Assembly (NCBI GenBank): GCA_023663235.1
Contig: JAMPHW010000004.1
Coordinates: 46,536-78,872, forward strand
DNA from: Ruminococcus sp.
GTDB lineage: Bacteria; Bacillota_I; Bacilli_A; RF39; UBA660
Reading direction: 5' to 3'
DNA: 32,337 nucleotides
The position numbers and the translations under genes are program-made. This document shows positions 1 to 6,945 of the stretch, piece by piece (the stretch's first letter is position 1; each line of letters opens with the position of its first letter). The notes below the pieces were generated by a model. It was not told the origin of the DNA, did not search any database, and worked only from the letters and a program-made list of their open reading frames with translations.

Positions 1-42
1 AACAAACTAAAAAAATAGTAAAAATTATATAAAAATAGTAAA

Positions 43-107
43 AATGTTCCCATTTTGTTCCCATAAATTTGAATTAAAGAAAAATTATTTGGGAACATTT
101 TATGGGA
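43..107. repeat. Phased TGTTCCCA repeats with inverted partners
   Basis: TGTTCCCAT occurs twice in tandem at 45-53 and 56-64, one helical turn (11 bp) apart. At 88-109 the opposite strand carries two similar units (TGTCCCATAA and ATGTTCCCAA), also one turn apart, so the whole block is a loose dyad: ATGTTCCC at 44-51 is the reverse complement of GGGAACAT at 91-98, and TCCCATAA at 60-67 pairs with TTATGGGA at 100-107. This looks like a multi-subunit protein-binding site (operator, recombinase core or element end). A near-identical copy of the 43-64 part lies at 2028-2049 on the other side of the next gene. Confidence 0.55.
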
Positions 108-266
108 CAAGGTAAAGATAGTTTAGCGTTATCTTGATTGTAAAAAAACTTTTATTACGAAAAATTTGAAAACAGAATTTATCATGAAATTTATCAATTT
201 TAATTAGGTAGAAAAAAGTTTAATTATTTTGTATACTATTAGTAGATAATGTTAGGAATGATTAAA

Positions 267-1898
267 ATGAATGATGTAATTATTAAAAGTATGATTTACT
301 ATGACAGAGAAGATAGTAAAGATAAATTTAAATATAAGCAGGTCGTCGCTATTAATCCAGAAGATGTTAAGTATGAAGATGGAATGTTCACCTTTAAATT
401 CATAAGATATTTTAATATAAAAATTGATAATAAAGAATATTATGTTGTTATTGATAAAAAAGATAAAAGTTATGCATTTGGTATGAGCGAAACTCTTCAT
501 AATTTAATTGAAAGATCTGAAAGCGGTGAAGAGTTTGTTGGATATGAGAGAGAATTAATTGATAATTACATAAGCAGAAATGGAGAAAATTATACTTTTT
601 GGGTAACAGGAAGAAAAGTGCTAATGCTTGATTATATTCATAATAAAGTTTCGGCAAATCGTGTATATGATGATACGGCTGATTTGGATTTAAAAGACGA
701 TGAAATAGTAGCGGCTAAAATAGAGTGGTACATTGAATATAAAAAACAGGATGATGATAAATGGTATATCAAACCAACTTTCTGCAGTGATAAAAAATTT
801 AGATATGAGCCTACTATTGAAAAATATCGATTTGTAAAAGTAGCGGTATATGAAATACAGGGCTCTTCTTATAGCAATGTAATTGAAAGAGAAAATGTAG
901 TGTATGAAAATAATCAAGAAATTAATAATAGAGATGAGATAGAAAAAGCGATTGATTCAGCCAAAACACTAATTTATGGAAGAAATGAAAATTCCTCTAT
1001 GTTTGAAGGATATACTAGAATCTATCCATTTAATACAGAGGATTCTTCTAGTGTTTTTAAAATACAAGAAGATAAAATAAGAAACAAAGATACTTTAACC
1101 GTTACTGGTAGTGGAGATGCTTTATTAGATCTATTTATGTACGGAGCAAGTACTGTTACCTGTTTTGATATTAATGGGTTGGCAAAATTTTATGCTTTAC
1201 TAAAATTTTCTTTTGTTAAGGCTGGTATGAGTTATCATGAATTTGAAACATTTTTTCTAGGGAAAGATACTGTTATATTAAGTAAGAAAATTTATGATAA
1301 ATATAGTTCTTTTTTAGATAGGAACTTAAAACGATTTTGGGACAGCATATATGAGTATCTAAATGCAAATAACGTGAATCTTGTAAATAGTGAACATAAC
1401 TTATTTTATAAAATATATGATTTCTTTGGTACTGCTAATAAATCTTATCATAATAATTGCTCTTATTTTGGTAATGGGGAAAATTATACTAAATTACAAG
1501 AAATTCTTAAAAACAAAACTCTTAATGATATAAATTTTGTAGATAGTTCTTTGTTTGATTTATCTGAAAAATTAGTAGGTAAGAAATATGGTTATGCTTA
1601 TTTATCTAATATATTAGATTTTACAGACTTATATTTTGATAGTAAAAACGAGTTAGATAGGAAACTTGCTTTTAAAGAGTTTGTACTTAATAATTTAACT
1701 AGTATTGTAGAAGACAATGGTACAATTGATGTTGGATATATAACCCAAAATTGGCAGTTAGATAATACTTATACTTTAGCTTTTACTAAAGATGAAGATT
1801 TTGATATAAAAGATTTAGAACCCTATAATGACAAAGATAAAGTAATAGTATTTGTTAATAGGAAGTTAGATTTAAATGCAGGTATGACTTTTAAGTAA
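267..1898 (+). CDS. DUF3419-like protein with unknown N-terminal half
   Basis: The C-terminal 310 residues resemble DUF3419 proteins, a Rossmann-fold SAM-binding family related to BtaA-type 3-amino-3-carboxypropyl transferases: a TVTGSGDALLDLF motif (near residue 285 counted from 249) is followed by a strand ending in CFDIN, typical of the SAM-binding loop and the acidic ribose contact. The N-terminal 230 residues are rich in acidic and aromatic residues and I do not recognise a domain there. The reading frame opens at 249, but the ATG at 267 has an AGGA box nine bases upstream, so 267 is preferred. The gene stands alone, between copies of a 22-bp repeat, and is followed by gene remnants, so it may be accessory or mobile. 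No signal peptide or membrane segment is visible. The family call is moderately sure; the substrate is unknown. Confidence 0.6.
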   Translation: MNDVIIKSMIYYDREDSKDKFKYKQVVAINPEDVKYEDGMFTFKFIRYFNIKIDNKEYYVVIDKKDKSYAFGMSETLHNLIERSESGEEFVGYERELIDNYISRNGENYTFWVTGRKVLMLDYIHNKVSANRVYDDTADLDLKDDEIVAAKIEWYIEYKKQDDDKWYIKPTFCSDKKFRYEPTIEKYRFVKVAVYEIQGSSYSNVIERENVVYENNQEINNRDEIEKAIDSAKTLIYGRNENSSMFEGYTRIYPFNTEDSSSVFKIQEDKIRNKDTLTVTGSGDALLDLFMYGASTVTCFDINGLAKFYALLKFSFVKAGMSYHEFETFFLGKDTVILSKKIYDKYSSFLDRNLKRFWDSIYEYLNANNVNLVNSEHNLFYKIYDFFGTANKSYHNNCSYFGNGENYTKLQEILKNKTLNDINFVDSSLFDLSEKLVGKKYGYAYLSNILDFTDLYFDSKNELDRKLAFKEFVLNNLTSIVEDNGTIDVGYITQNWQLDNTYTLAFTKDEDFDIKDLEPYNDKDKVIVFVNRKLDLNAGMTFK

Positions 1899-2027
1899 AC
1901 TCAGAAATATATTTATAGTGTAGTTTATTAAAATTGGTTGAATATTAATGATATTTGTATTATAATCTAATTATATTTGGTAGGCTTGATACTAAATAGT
2001 AAATGGATTTAGTGAACGAATGTGCAC

Positions 2028-2049
2028 AATGTTCCCATTTTGTTCTCAT
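2028..2049 (+). repeat. Second copy of 22-bp direct repeat
   Basis: The bases match 43-64 at 21 of 22 positions (the AATGTTCCCATTTTGTTC core is identical, followed by C or T and then CAT). The two copies bracket the DUF3419-like gene. The inverted partners seen at 88-109 are absent here. Confidence 0.7.
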
Positions 2050-2126
2050 CGGATGAAATATTTATAGTAATGATAATACTATAAATACCATAAATATTCG
2101 ATACTTCGGAACCACTTTTATCTTGA

Positions 2127-2225
2127 AATACTAATAATTCCAGTAATACCACAAATACTATAAATACTGGATTTGGAAGAACTTGTGGTTCGGACAAAAA
2201 ATATAAAAATTGCTGCGGAAAGTGA
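2127..2225 (+). pseudogene. Remnant of a SEC-C motif protein tail
   Basis: This 32-codon open stretch follows an in-frame TGA and has no start. It encodes an Asn/Thr-rich linker and then GRTCGSDKKYKNCCGK, which matches the SEC-C metal-binding tail (consensus GRNDPCPCGSGKKYKKCCG) except that the first Cys-x-Cys pair is shortened. SEC-C tails occur at the end of SecA and of many accessory proteins. Similar Asn/Thr-rich coding lies in another frame at about 2060-2120. I read it as the decayed 3' end of a larger gene; it could instead be an unusual short exported metal-binding peptide, but no start or ribosome site supports that. Confidence 0.55.
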
Positions 2226-2328
2226 GATAAATAAAAGCTTTGCGAGGATTTTGCAAAGTTAAAAAATGTTAACAAATTCATATTTGTTTGCAAATAATTT
2301 AAAAAGTGTGGCTTAATGCCTTAAAAAT

Positions 2329-2366
2329 AAAGGATGTGAACAGAAAAAATATGTGAACATCCTTTT
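2329..2366 (+). terminator. Possible rho-independent terminator
   Basis: A perfect 9-bp stem, AAAGGATGT (2329-2337) with ACATCCTTT (2357-2365), encloses a 19-base loop and ends in only four T residues. It would end transcription of the decayed SEC-C gene. The stem is convincing and the U tract is weak. A second, shorter hairpin, CTTTGC/GCAAAG, lies at 2238-2258. Confidence 0.4.
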
Positions 2367-2388
2367 AAAATTCAAGAAAGCGATGTAA

Positions 2389-2690
2389 TATCTACTGAAA
2401 AAAGATGAAGTAACAGCAGAAGTAATTGTAAAAGAAAATAAAGTAGAAATTTTAAGAGTAGGTAATGTAAATTATATTTCATTAACAGATTTGGCTAAAT
2501 ATCAAAATTCAAGTGATCCATCTTTATAGTAAAAGATTGGTTAAGAAGAATTACAACTATTGACTACATTGGTTTATGGGAAGAAATTCATATTCCTGAT
2601 TTTAATTTGGCCAATTCGACCAAATTAAAACTGAGTATGGGAAGCTCTTTTGTAATGTCTTCAACTCAGTGGAAGAAAAAGAATTATTAA
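2389..2690 (+). pseudogene. Frameshifted KilA-N domain gene
   Basis: One frame (about 2395-2530) reads KDEVTAEVIVKENKVEILRV then VNYISLTDLAKYQNSSDPS and hits a TAG; the next frame, from about 2524, continues with FIVKDWLRRITTIDYIGLWE and IHIPDFN, ending at TAA 2688-2690. Together these match the start of KilA-N proteins (phage and mobile-element DNA-binding proteins: YISLTDIAKYK, KNWLRNRNTIEFLGLWE, NPDF), so one frameshift separates the halves. No start codon is left upstream (an in-frame TAA is at 2386) and the rest of the KilA-N domain after STQWKKK is missing. It supports an accessory, phage-derived origin of this strip. Confidence 0.75.
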
Positions 2691-2750
2691 TCGATTAAAT
2701 AGAAGAGTGTTAAGTAATAATATTAATGCTTTTTTATTGCAAAAAATAAC

Positions 2751-2771
2751 TTATGGTACAAAAAACCATAA
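2751..2771. promoter_or_regulatory. Upstream operator-like dyad of the pnuC operon
   Basis: TTATGGT at 2751-2757 is perfectly inverted as ACCATAA at 2765-2771 around a 7-base A-rich centre. The 19-bp core TATGGTACAAAAAACCATA (2752-2770) matches the dyad over the -10 box (2794-2812) at 16 of 19 positions, with the half sites equally far from the centre. The two centres (2761 and 2803) are 42 bp apart, four helical turns, which fits cooperative repressor binding. The repressor is probably the NrtR-like protein encoded in the same operon (inference). Confidence 0.55.
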
Positions 2772-2777
2772 TTAGTA

Positions 2778-2806
2778 TTGACAAGACTATACATATGGTA
2801 TAAAAT
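2778..2806 (+). promoter_or_regulatory. Sigma-A promoter of the pnuC-nrtR operon
   Basis: TTGACA at 2778-2783 and TAAAAT at 2801-2806 are separated by 17 bp. The -10 box sits in the centre of a 27-bp dyad, so a bound repressor would block RNA polymerase. Confidence 0.8.
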
Positions 2807-2816
2807 ACTATATGTA
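2790..2816. promoter_or_regulatory. Operator dyad over the -10 box of pnuC
   Basis: This 27-bp dyad has 11 of 13 symmetric pairs complementary: TACATAT on the left is inverted as ATATGTA on the right, with core TATGGTATAAAATACTATA at 2794-2812. It overlaps the -10 element and the likely start site, the position expected for a repressor. It is the best candidate binding site for the NrtR-like regulator at 5037-5747. Confidence 0.65.
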
Positions 2817-2830
2817 AGGAGATGGTGCAG

Positions 2831-3382
2831 ATGCTTTTAGAAATAGGAGCAACAATTTTAGGGTTAATTCAAGGGGTATTGGTAATGTTAAACAAAAGGA
2901 GCAATTGGATTTTTTATGTTTTGCAAATGGCTTTTCTGATTGTTTTCTCAATTTTGAATCATCTATATGGAGATGTAGTTAATAATGCAATTTATTTAGT
3001 AATGGGGATAATTGGTTTTATTCTTTGGAATAAAAGTAATACAAGTAAGATAACAAGTGCAAGTGTTAAAGAAAAAATTATATATACTTTAATAATTATT
3101 TTAGGGACTTTGGGAGTAGCAATAGTTTTAGCTAATACAGATGACCCGCTTCCATATTTGGATGCTTTTACAACGGTATCTAGTCTAGTAGCTACTTATT
3201 ATATGATGAAGAAGAAAATAGATACATGGATAATTTGGTTTATAAATGATATTTTTTATGCAATAGAATACTTTATATTACCAGATCAAGCTATATATTT
3301 ATTTGCTCTTAATGTAATATGGACAGTAATGGCAGTTGGGTCATACTTTAATTGGAAAAAGCTAATGAAAGAGGAGAAATAA
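2831..3382 (+). CDS. pnuC: PnuC-type vitamin B3 (nicotinamide riboside) transporter
   Basis: This 183-residue integral membrane protein has about seven hydrophobic segments and the PnuC pattern: KRSNWIFYVLQ near the start, NAIYLVMGIIGFILW in the middle, and WIIWFINDIFYAIEYF with NVIWTVMAVGSYFNWKK at the end, the paired W/N-containing helices that bind nicotinamide riboside. PnuC carries nicotinamide riboside (or a related vitamin) by facilitated diffusion, trapped by phosphorylation inside. An ATG at 2822 directly abuts AAGGAG (2816-2821), so the ATG at 2831, nine bases downstream of it, is the likely start. It is the first gene of a tight operon that also holds a P-loop kinase and an NrtR-like regulator, which supports an NAD-precursor substrate over thiamine or riboflavin. 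Confidence 0.88.
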   Translation: MLLEIGATILGLIQGVLVMLNKRSNWIFYVLQMAFLIVFSILNHLYGDVVNNAIYLVMGIIGFILWNKSNTSKITSASVKEKIIYTLIIILGTLGVAIVLANTDDPLPYLDAFTTVSSLVATYYMMKKKIDTWIIWFINDIFYAIEYFILPDQAIYLFALNVIWTVMAVGSYFNWKKLMKEEK

Positions 3383-3883
3383 ATGATTAAAATATTTTAT
3401 TCAGGAACTTATAAGGTAAGACATGAATTTATAAATGAAAATAATGCAACTGAAATGTTAAAAAATGATTTAAGAAGTAAAATAGTTGGAAATGTACAAG
3501 ATACAATATATTCTTCGTCAGGAGTTATGACAAATATTAATAAAGATGTTATGTATGTAGGTGGCTTCTATTTTGAAAAGGAACATCTAGGTAAGACAAC
3601 TTGTGAAAGTGTTGTTTATGAAGAATTAAAGCAAATTGATAAATGTGATTTAGTTATTGCTAATCTCACTAAATATTCAGCGATAGCAACTGTAACAGAA
3701 ATACTTTATGCAGCTTTTAATAATAAAAAAATAGTAATATTTTGTGATCCAGATATTACTAGTTATGAGGTAGAAGGTGAGTATTGGTTTCCGATTATTG
3801 CAGCTAAGCAACTTGATAAAAATATTGAAGTTAGATTTATTAAGAGTGAAGATGAAATATTAGAATATATAAGTAAACTCTAG
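3383..3883 (+). CDS. Nucleoside 2-deoxyribosyltransferase-like protein
   Basis: This 166-residue soluble protein has the outline of the nucleoside 2-deoxyribosyltransferase superfamily: an N-terminal IKIFYSGTY strand-loop that resembles the sugar-nucleotide pocket, then CDLVIANL (near 88-95), and TVTEILYAAFNNKKIVIFCDP, where Glu106 aligns with the nucleophilic glutamate of the D-GT-xx-EIG-A motif. Family members exchange or cleave N-glycosidic bonds of deoxynucleosides, and some act on nucleoside monophosphates. The usual Asp-x-Gly before the Thr is replaced by SAIATVTE, so activity should not be assumed. It starts one base after the pnuC stop (GAGGAGAAATAAATG), so it is translated with it. 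In an NAD-salvage operon it might act on a pyridine nucleoside or nucleotide (inference). Confidence 0.65.
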   Translation: MIKIFYSGTYKVRHEFINENNATEMLKNDLRSKIVGNVQDTIYSSSGVMTNINKDVMYVGGFYFEKEHLGKTTCESVVYEELKQIDKCDLVIANLTKYSAIATVTEILYAAFNNKKIVIFCDPDITSYEVEGEYWFPIIAAKQLDKNIEVRFIKSEDEILEYISKL

Positions 3884-3896
3884 AAAGATGGTAAAA

Positions 3897-4319
3897 ATGA
3901 TTATTATTGAAGGAACAGATGCAGTTGGGAAGACATCAACGATTAAAGAACTAAAAAAGTCTAATATTATATGCTATGATAGAAGTAAAGATGTAATATC
4001 TAAATATATGTTGGAAGACTATTCAATGGATTTCCGGGCTAGAAAATATCATGATTATTTGAAAAAAACAGATTGTATGGTAATATTTTTGATAAATAAT
4101 GATAATGAGGAATTAATGCGAAGAGTATATAGTAGAAGTGAAATTAGTGAATTTGATTTGGATACTTGCAAATATAATAAACTTTATCAAGATACTTATA
4201 ATTACATGAAAGAAAATAATATGCTTGAAGATAAATTGTTTATGGTAGATGTTACAAACTTAAATATTGAAGAACAAGTAAATGAAGTGAAAAATCTTAT
4301 TATAGAAAAATATAAGTAA
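3897..4319 (+). CDS. Small thymidylate-kinase-like P-loop kinase
   Basis: The N-terminus IIIEGTDAVGKTSTIKEL is a Walker A loop of the thymidylate/deoxynucleoside kinase type, followed by a CYDRSKD segment like the DR substrate motif and an arginine-containing RRVYSRSE lid. At about 140 residues it is much shorter than thymidylate kinase (about 205) and nicotinamide riboside kinase (about 190). The frame opens at 3888; the ATG at 3897 is better spaced from an AAAGATGG-like site. It lies 13 bases after the transferase-like gene in the PnuC operon. PnuC needs an intracellular kinase to trap nicotinamide riboside, so a ribosylnicotinamide kinase role is an attractive hypothesis, but a nucleoside or (d)NMP kinase is equally possible. 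Confidence 0.6.
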   Translation: MIIIEGTDAVGKTSTIKELKKSNIICYDRSKDVISKYMLEDYSMDFRARKYHDYLKKTDCMVIFLINNDNEELMRRVYSRSEISEFDLDTCKYNKLYQDTYNYMKENNMLEDKLFMVDVTNLNIEEQVNEVKNLIIEKYK

Positions 4320-4330
4320 AGAGGTGTTGT

Positions 4331-5047
4331 ATGCCAGGATATTATGTGCATTTAGCAACAGTTAAGGCAAAAACTAGAAAAAATATAGATTTTATTCGAG
4401 GTTTAGAAATGCCAGATTTATTAAAGTATTATTATAAAAAAGATGGTATAGAAAAAACAAGAGAAAAATATCAGAAGTTAAAGACAAAATCAATGCCATC
4501 TTTTTCTAAATTGGAAGAAAGAGTCTTACAACTGGAATCTTCCGTGAATAACAATGGACTTCATTATGGCTTAAGCAGTAATCCAGATATAAAAGCATTT
4601 TGGAATAATTTAAGCGAGAAAGAAAAAAATAATCCTTTTTATCGTGGTTATTTATGGCATTTACTTACAGACTTACTATTTTATAGTTTTATTGATATTG
4701 CTAAAAGGATAGATGTAATTACCAAAAAAAATAATATTTTAGAAAGCGAAATATTAAAAGTGCAAGAAATATTAAAGTTACATGAAGATTGGGATAAAAT
4801 AAATTATAAAATAAAAATATTATATCCTGATATAGTTTTGCCAAAAGAAATAAATGAACTTAAAATTGTTAATTTTATATATAATGGGAAGACCTTTTAC
4901 GTTAAATTTGATATAATTAAATTACTAATTGATTTTATGTTAGAATATGATCCGTTAAGCTCAGAAATAGAAGATATTATGGATAATATTATAGCATTAA
5001 GCAATAATCGAAAAAATGATAGGAAAGAGGTATTATATGCAAGTTAA
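4331..5047 (+). CDS. Zinc-dependent phospholipase C-like hydrolase (putative)
   Basis: This 238-residue protein opens with MPGYYVHLATVKA, has GLEMPDLLKYY near 24-34, and NPFYRGYLWHLLTDLLFYSF near 101-120. The spaced His7, Asp29, His78, His110 and Asp114 recall the zinc-dependent phospholipase C / alpha-toxin-like domain (N-terminal His, PD, and WHLLTD-like metal ligands), also found in many bacterial proteins of unknown substrate. There is no signal peptide, so it is likely cytosolic and acts on a small phosphorylated substrate rather than on membranes. The ribosome site is AGAGGTG. Its last 11 bases overlap the start of the NrtR-like gene, so the two are translationally coupled. Family assignment is tentative. 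Confidence 0.45.
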   Translation: MPGYYVHLATVKAKTRKNIDFIRGLEMPDLLKYYYKKDGIEKTREKYQKLKTKSMPSFSKLEERVLQLESSVNNNGLHYGLSSNPDIKAFWNNLSEKEKNNPFYRGYLWHLLTDLLFYSFIDIAKRIDVITKKNNILESEILKVQEILKLHEDWDKINYKIKILYPDIVLPKEINELKIVNFIYNGKTFYVKFDIIKLLIDFMLEYDPLSSEIEDIMDNIIALSNNRKNDRKEVLYAS

Positions 5048-5747
5048 TTTAGTTTTTTGTTTATTTGTTTTAGATAGTGAAAAAAATGTTAATTTTCGAA
5101 AAAATGATTTAAAAAAAATTAAAGTGCTTGTTAAAAGTGATACTAGTTTACCAGAAGTTATTTTTAATGGTGGAGATATGAAAGAGACATTACGTAAAAA
5201 AATAACTAATATTATAGGAAAAAGCATTTTTCATATGGAACAAGTTTATACAATGAGTTATGAAGATAGTATTGATATTATATATTTAGGGGCAACTAAT
5301 ATTCAAGATGTTACATTAATAGATGACTATAAATTAATAGATTTTAGTATTAAAAATAATGAATTAATTTTTTTAGACAATCGACCATATAAATATAAAA
5401 CTAAAGAAATCGAAGCTAATAACAATATAGAATATATTCATGAAATTGATGTTGATAGCAAGAGCATGGGAAGAAATATTTTAAATATTTTAGTTAGTTA
5501 TAAAAAATTAAAGAGTAATATAGATAATACAGATATATTATTTAAGTTTTTTGGAGATTCTTTTACTTTAGAAGATCTAAGAATTTTATATGAACTTATT
5601 AAAGATACAAGAGTAGATAAATCAAACTTTAGAAAGAGGATTGTTAAATATTGTGAAAAAATAGAAGAAAAGAGTAGTGATAAAAACGGTTATAGACCTA
5701 GTCAGAAATATAAATTTAAGCCTTTGAAAGGAGATATATGGATATGA
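5037..5747 (+). CDS. nrtR: NrtR-like Nudix-related transcriptional regulator
   Basis: NrtR regulators join a Nudix-fold ADP-ribose sensor to a winged helix and control NAD synthesis genes. Here the N-terminal part (about 1-140) has the Nudix layout, but the catalytic box is ruined: after GG-DMKETLRKKITNIIGKS the REUxEE residues are replaced by RKKITNI, so it should bind but not hydrolyse. The C-terminal part, FTLEDLRILYELIKDTRVDK then NFRKRIVKY and RPSQKYKFKPL, matches the NrtR winged helix (FTLxxLQxxYExxxGxxxDKRNFRRKI, RPAxLYRF). The start is the ATG at 5037, six bases after GAAAGAGG; an earlier in-frame ATG at 5016 lies in the preceding gene without a site. It sits in the operon with pnuC and probably represses it through the dyads at 2751-2771 and 2790-2816. 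Confidence 0.8.
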   Translation: MQVNLVFCLFVLDSEKNVNFRKNDLKKIKVLVKSDTSLPEVIFNGGDMKETLRKKITNIIGKSIFHMEQVYTMSYEDSIDIIYLGATNIQDVTLIDDYKLIDFSIKNNELIFLDNRPYKYKTKEIEANNNIEYIHEIDVDSKSMGRNILNILVSYKKLKSNIDNTDILFKFFGDSFTLEDLRILYELIKDTRVDKSNFRKRIVKYCEKIEEKSSDKNGYRPSQKYKFKPLKGDIWI

Positions 5748-6313
5748 TTTTCGCTACAAATAATAAGGGTAAATTAGAGGAAATAAAAAAAATATTATGT
5801 GAATATAAAATATATTCATTAAAAGAAAAGGGCATAGATATTGATGTTATTGAAGATAAAGATACTTTTTTAGGTAATGCTTTAAAGAAAGCTAAAGAGA
5901 TATATGATATAACTCATGAGGATGTAATAGCTGATGATTCAGGACTTTGTATAGATGCTTTAAATGGTTTTCCAGGAGTATTAACGCACAGATTTTTAGG
6001 AGAAGATGCAACTGATAGAATGCGAAATCTTTCTCTTATCGAAAGAACTAACCAAAAGAAAGATAGAAAAGCACAAGTAAAATGTGTTTTGGTATATTAT
6101 AATGGAAAAGATGCAATTATTGGTGAAGGCATTATCGACGGTTTTATTGCTAAAGAGTGCAGAGGAATAAATGGTTTTGGATTTGATGAAATATTTGAAC
6201 TTCCAAATGGTTTAACCTTAGCGGAATTAAATTCTGATGAGAAGAATAGAATAAGTGCTAGAGCTTTAGCAGCTCAGAATTTAAAAAGAGAATTAACTAA
6301 ATATAATATATAA
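5738..6313 (+). CDS. rdgB: RdgB/HAM1 non-canonical purine NTP pyrophosphatase
   Basis: The protein (191 residues) hydrolyses dITP, ITP and XTP to monophosphates, cleansing the nucleotide pool. Diagnostic segments are MIFATNNKGKLEEIKKIL at the N-terminus (SxNxGK substrate loop), DSGLCIDALNGFPGVLTHRF with the catalytic aspartate (ADDSG), and GFGFDEIFELPNGLTLAEL (GYDPIF region, here GFDEIF) followed by NRISARALA (the SHRxxAL region, with His replaced by Ile-Ser). The start ATG lies four bases after AAAGGAG and overlaps the nrtR stop; a second ATG at 5744 is also possible. It closes the salvage operon, and its pairing with an N-glycosyltransferase-like enzyme and a kinase fits nucleotide clean-up. 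Confidence 0.92.
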   Translation: MDMIFATNNKGKLEEIKKILCEYKIYSLKEKGIDIDVIEDKDTFLGNALKKAKEIYDITHEDVIADDSGLCIDALNGFPGVLTHRFLGEDATDRMRNLSLIERTNQKKDRKAQVKCVLVYYNGKDAIIGEGIIDGFIAKECRGINGFGFDEIFELPNGLTLAELNSDEKNRISARALAAQNLKRELTKYNI

Positions 6314-6405
6314 ATTTAATATCTTTATTTAAGAAGTCTTTATTAATAGATAGTGTTGATTAGATAAAATTGATACTTTTTTATTTGGTAATAAATTGAG
6401 ATTAG

Positions 6406-6434
6406 TTGACAAGGTTTTAATATTGGAATATACT
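6406..6434 (+). promoter_or_regulatory. Sigma-A promoter of the marR-ABC operon
   Basis: TTGACA (6406-6411) and TATACT (6429-6434) are 17 bp apart, both near consensus. ATTAGT at 6401-6406 is inverted as ACTAAT at 6432-6437, bracketing the promoter, and GTTGACA recurs at 6446-6452; either could be used by the MarR protein for autorepression. Confidence 0.8.
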
Positions 6435-6471
6435 AATGATTGTCTGTTGACATACAAAAGGAGTATAATGT

Positions 6472-6927
6472 ATGGTTAATAAAAGTGTGATAAAAGAAAT
6501 AAAGGCTATTACAGATAAGGCATTAAGTTTAGTTGGTAAGCCTGAGGCAATTGAGTTTCCAAAGTTTTCTTCATCGCAATTATTGATACTAGATTATATG
6601 TTTTCTCATACTGATGAAGTGATTTATCAAAGAGATTTTGAGGAAATATTAAAACTTTCTAGGGCGACAGTATCGAGTGTTTTAGGTACTCTTGAAAAAT
6701 ATAATATAATTTACAGAACTGTTGATGAAGATGATACAAGAATAAAAAGAGTAGGTCTTACTAAAAAAGCAAAGGATTTTTATAATTGTGGTATAGAAAA
6801 AATGCAAAAATTAGAAAAGATTGCAACAAGAGGAATGAGTGATGAAGAAATTAATACATTATTTATGCTTCTTTGTAGGATGAATAAAAATTTAGAAGAT
6901 GAAATAATAAATAATATAGATAAATAA
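6472..6927 (+). CDS. MarR-family transcriptional regulator
   Basis: This 151-residue protein has the MarR winged-helix layout: SSQLLILDYMFSHTDEVIYQ, the helix-turn-helix FEEILKLSRATVSSVLGTLEKYNIIYR, and the wing DEDDTRIKRVGLTKKAKDF, followed by a C-terminal dimerisation helix. MarR proteins are dimeric repressors released by small ligands. The start follows AAAGGAG by eight bases. It is 18 bases upstream of an ABC exporter-like gene and shares its promoter, so it probably controls that transporter in response to an antimicrobial or toxic compound (inference). Confidence 0.9.
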   Translation: MVNKSVIKEIKAITDKALSLVGKPEAIEFPKFSSSQLLILDYMFSHTDEVIYQRDFEEILKLSRATVSSVLGTLEKYNIIYRTVDEDDTRIKRVGLTKKAKDFYNCGIEKMQKLEKIATRGMSDEEINTLFMLLCRMNKNLEDEIINNIDK

Positions 6928-6945
6928 ACAAAAGGAGGATTAAAG

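Noticed and set aside
1..42. AAAAATAGTA direct repeats at the left edge as an origin or iteron array
   Set aside because: Only two short AT-rich copies are present, with no DnaA boxes or replication gene; low complexity explains them.
2100..2180. CRISPR-like short repeats (AATACTATAAATA units)
   Set aside because: The repeats are irregular, only a few bases long, lack uniform spacers and are explained by Asn/Thr-rich coding debris.
2009..2293. Minus-strand open frame of 94 codons
   Set aside because: It runs across the repeat and the SEC-C remnant, has no ribosome site, and its composition is the mirror of the plus-strand Asn/Thr-rich debris.
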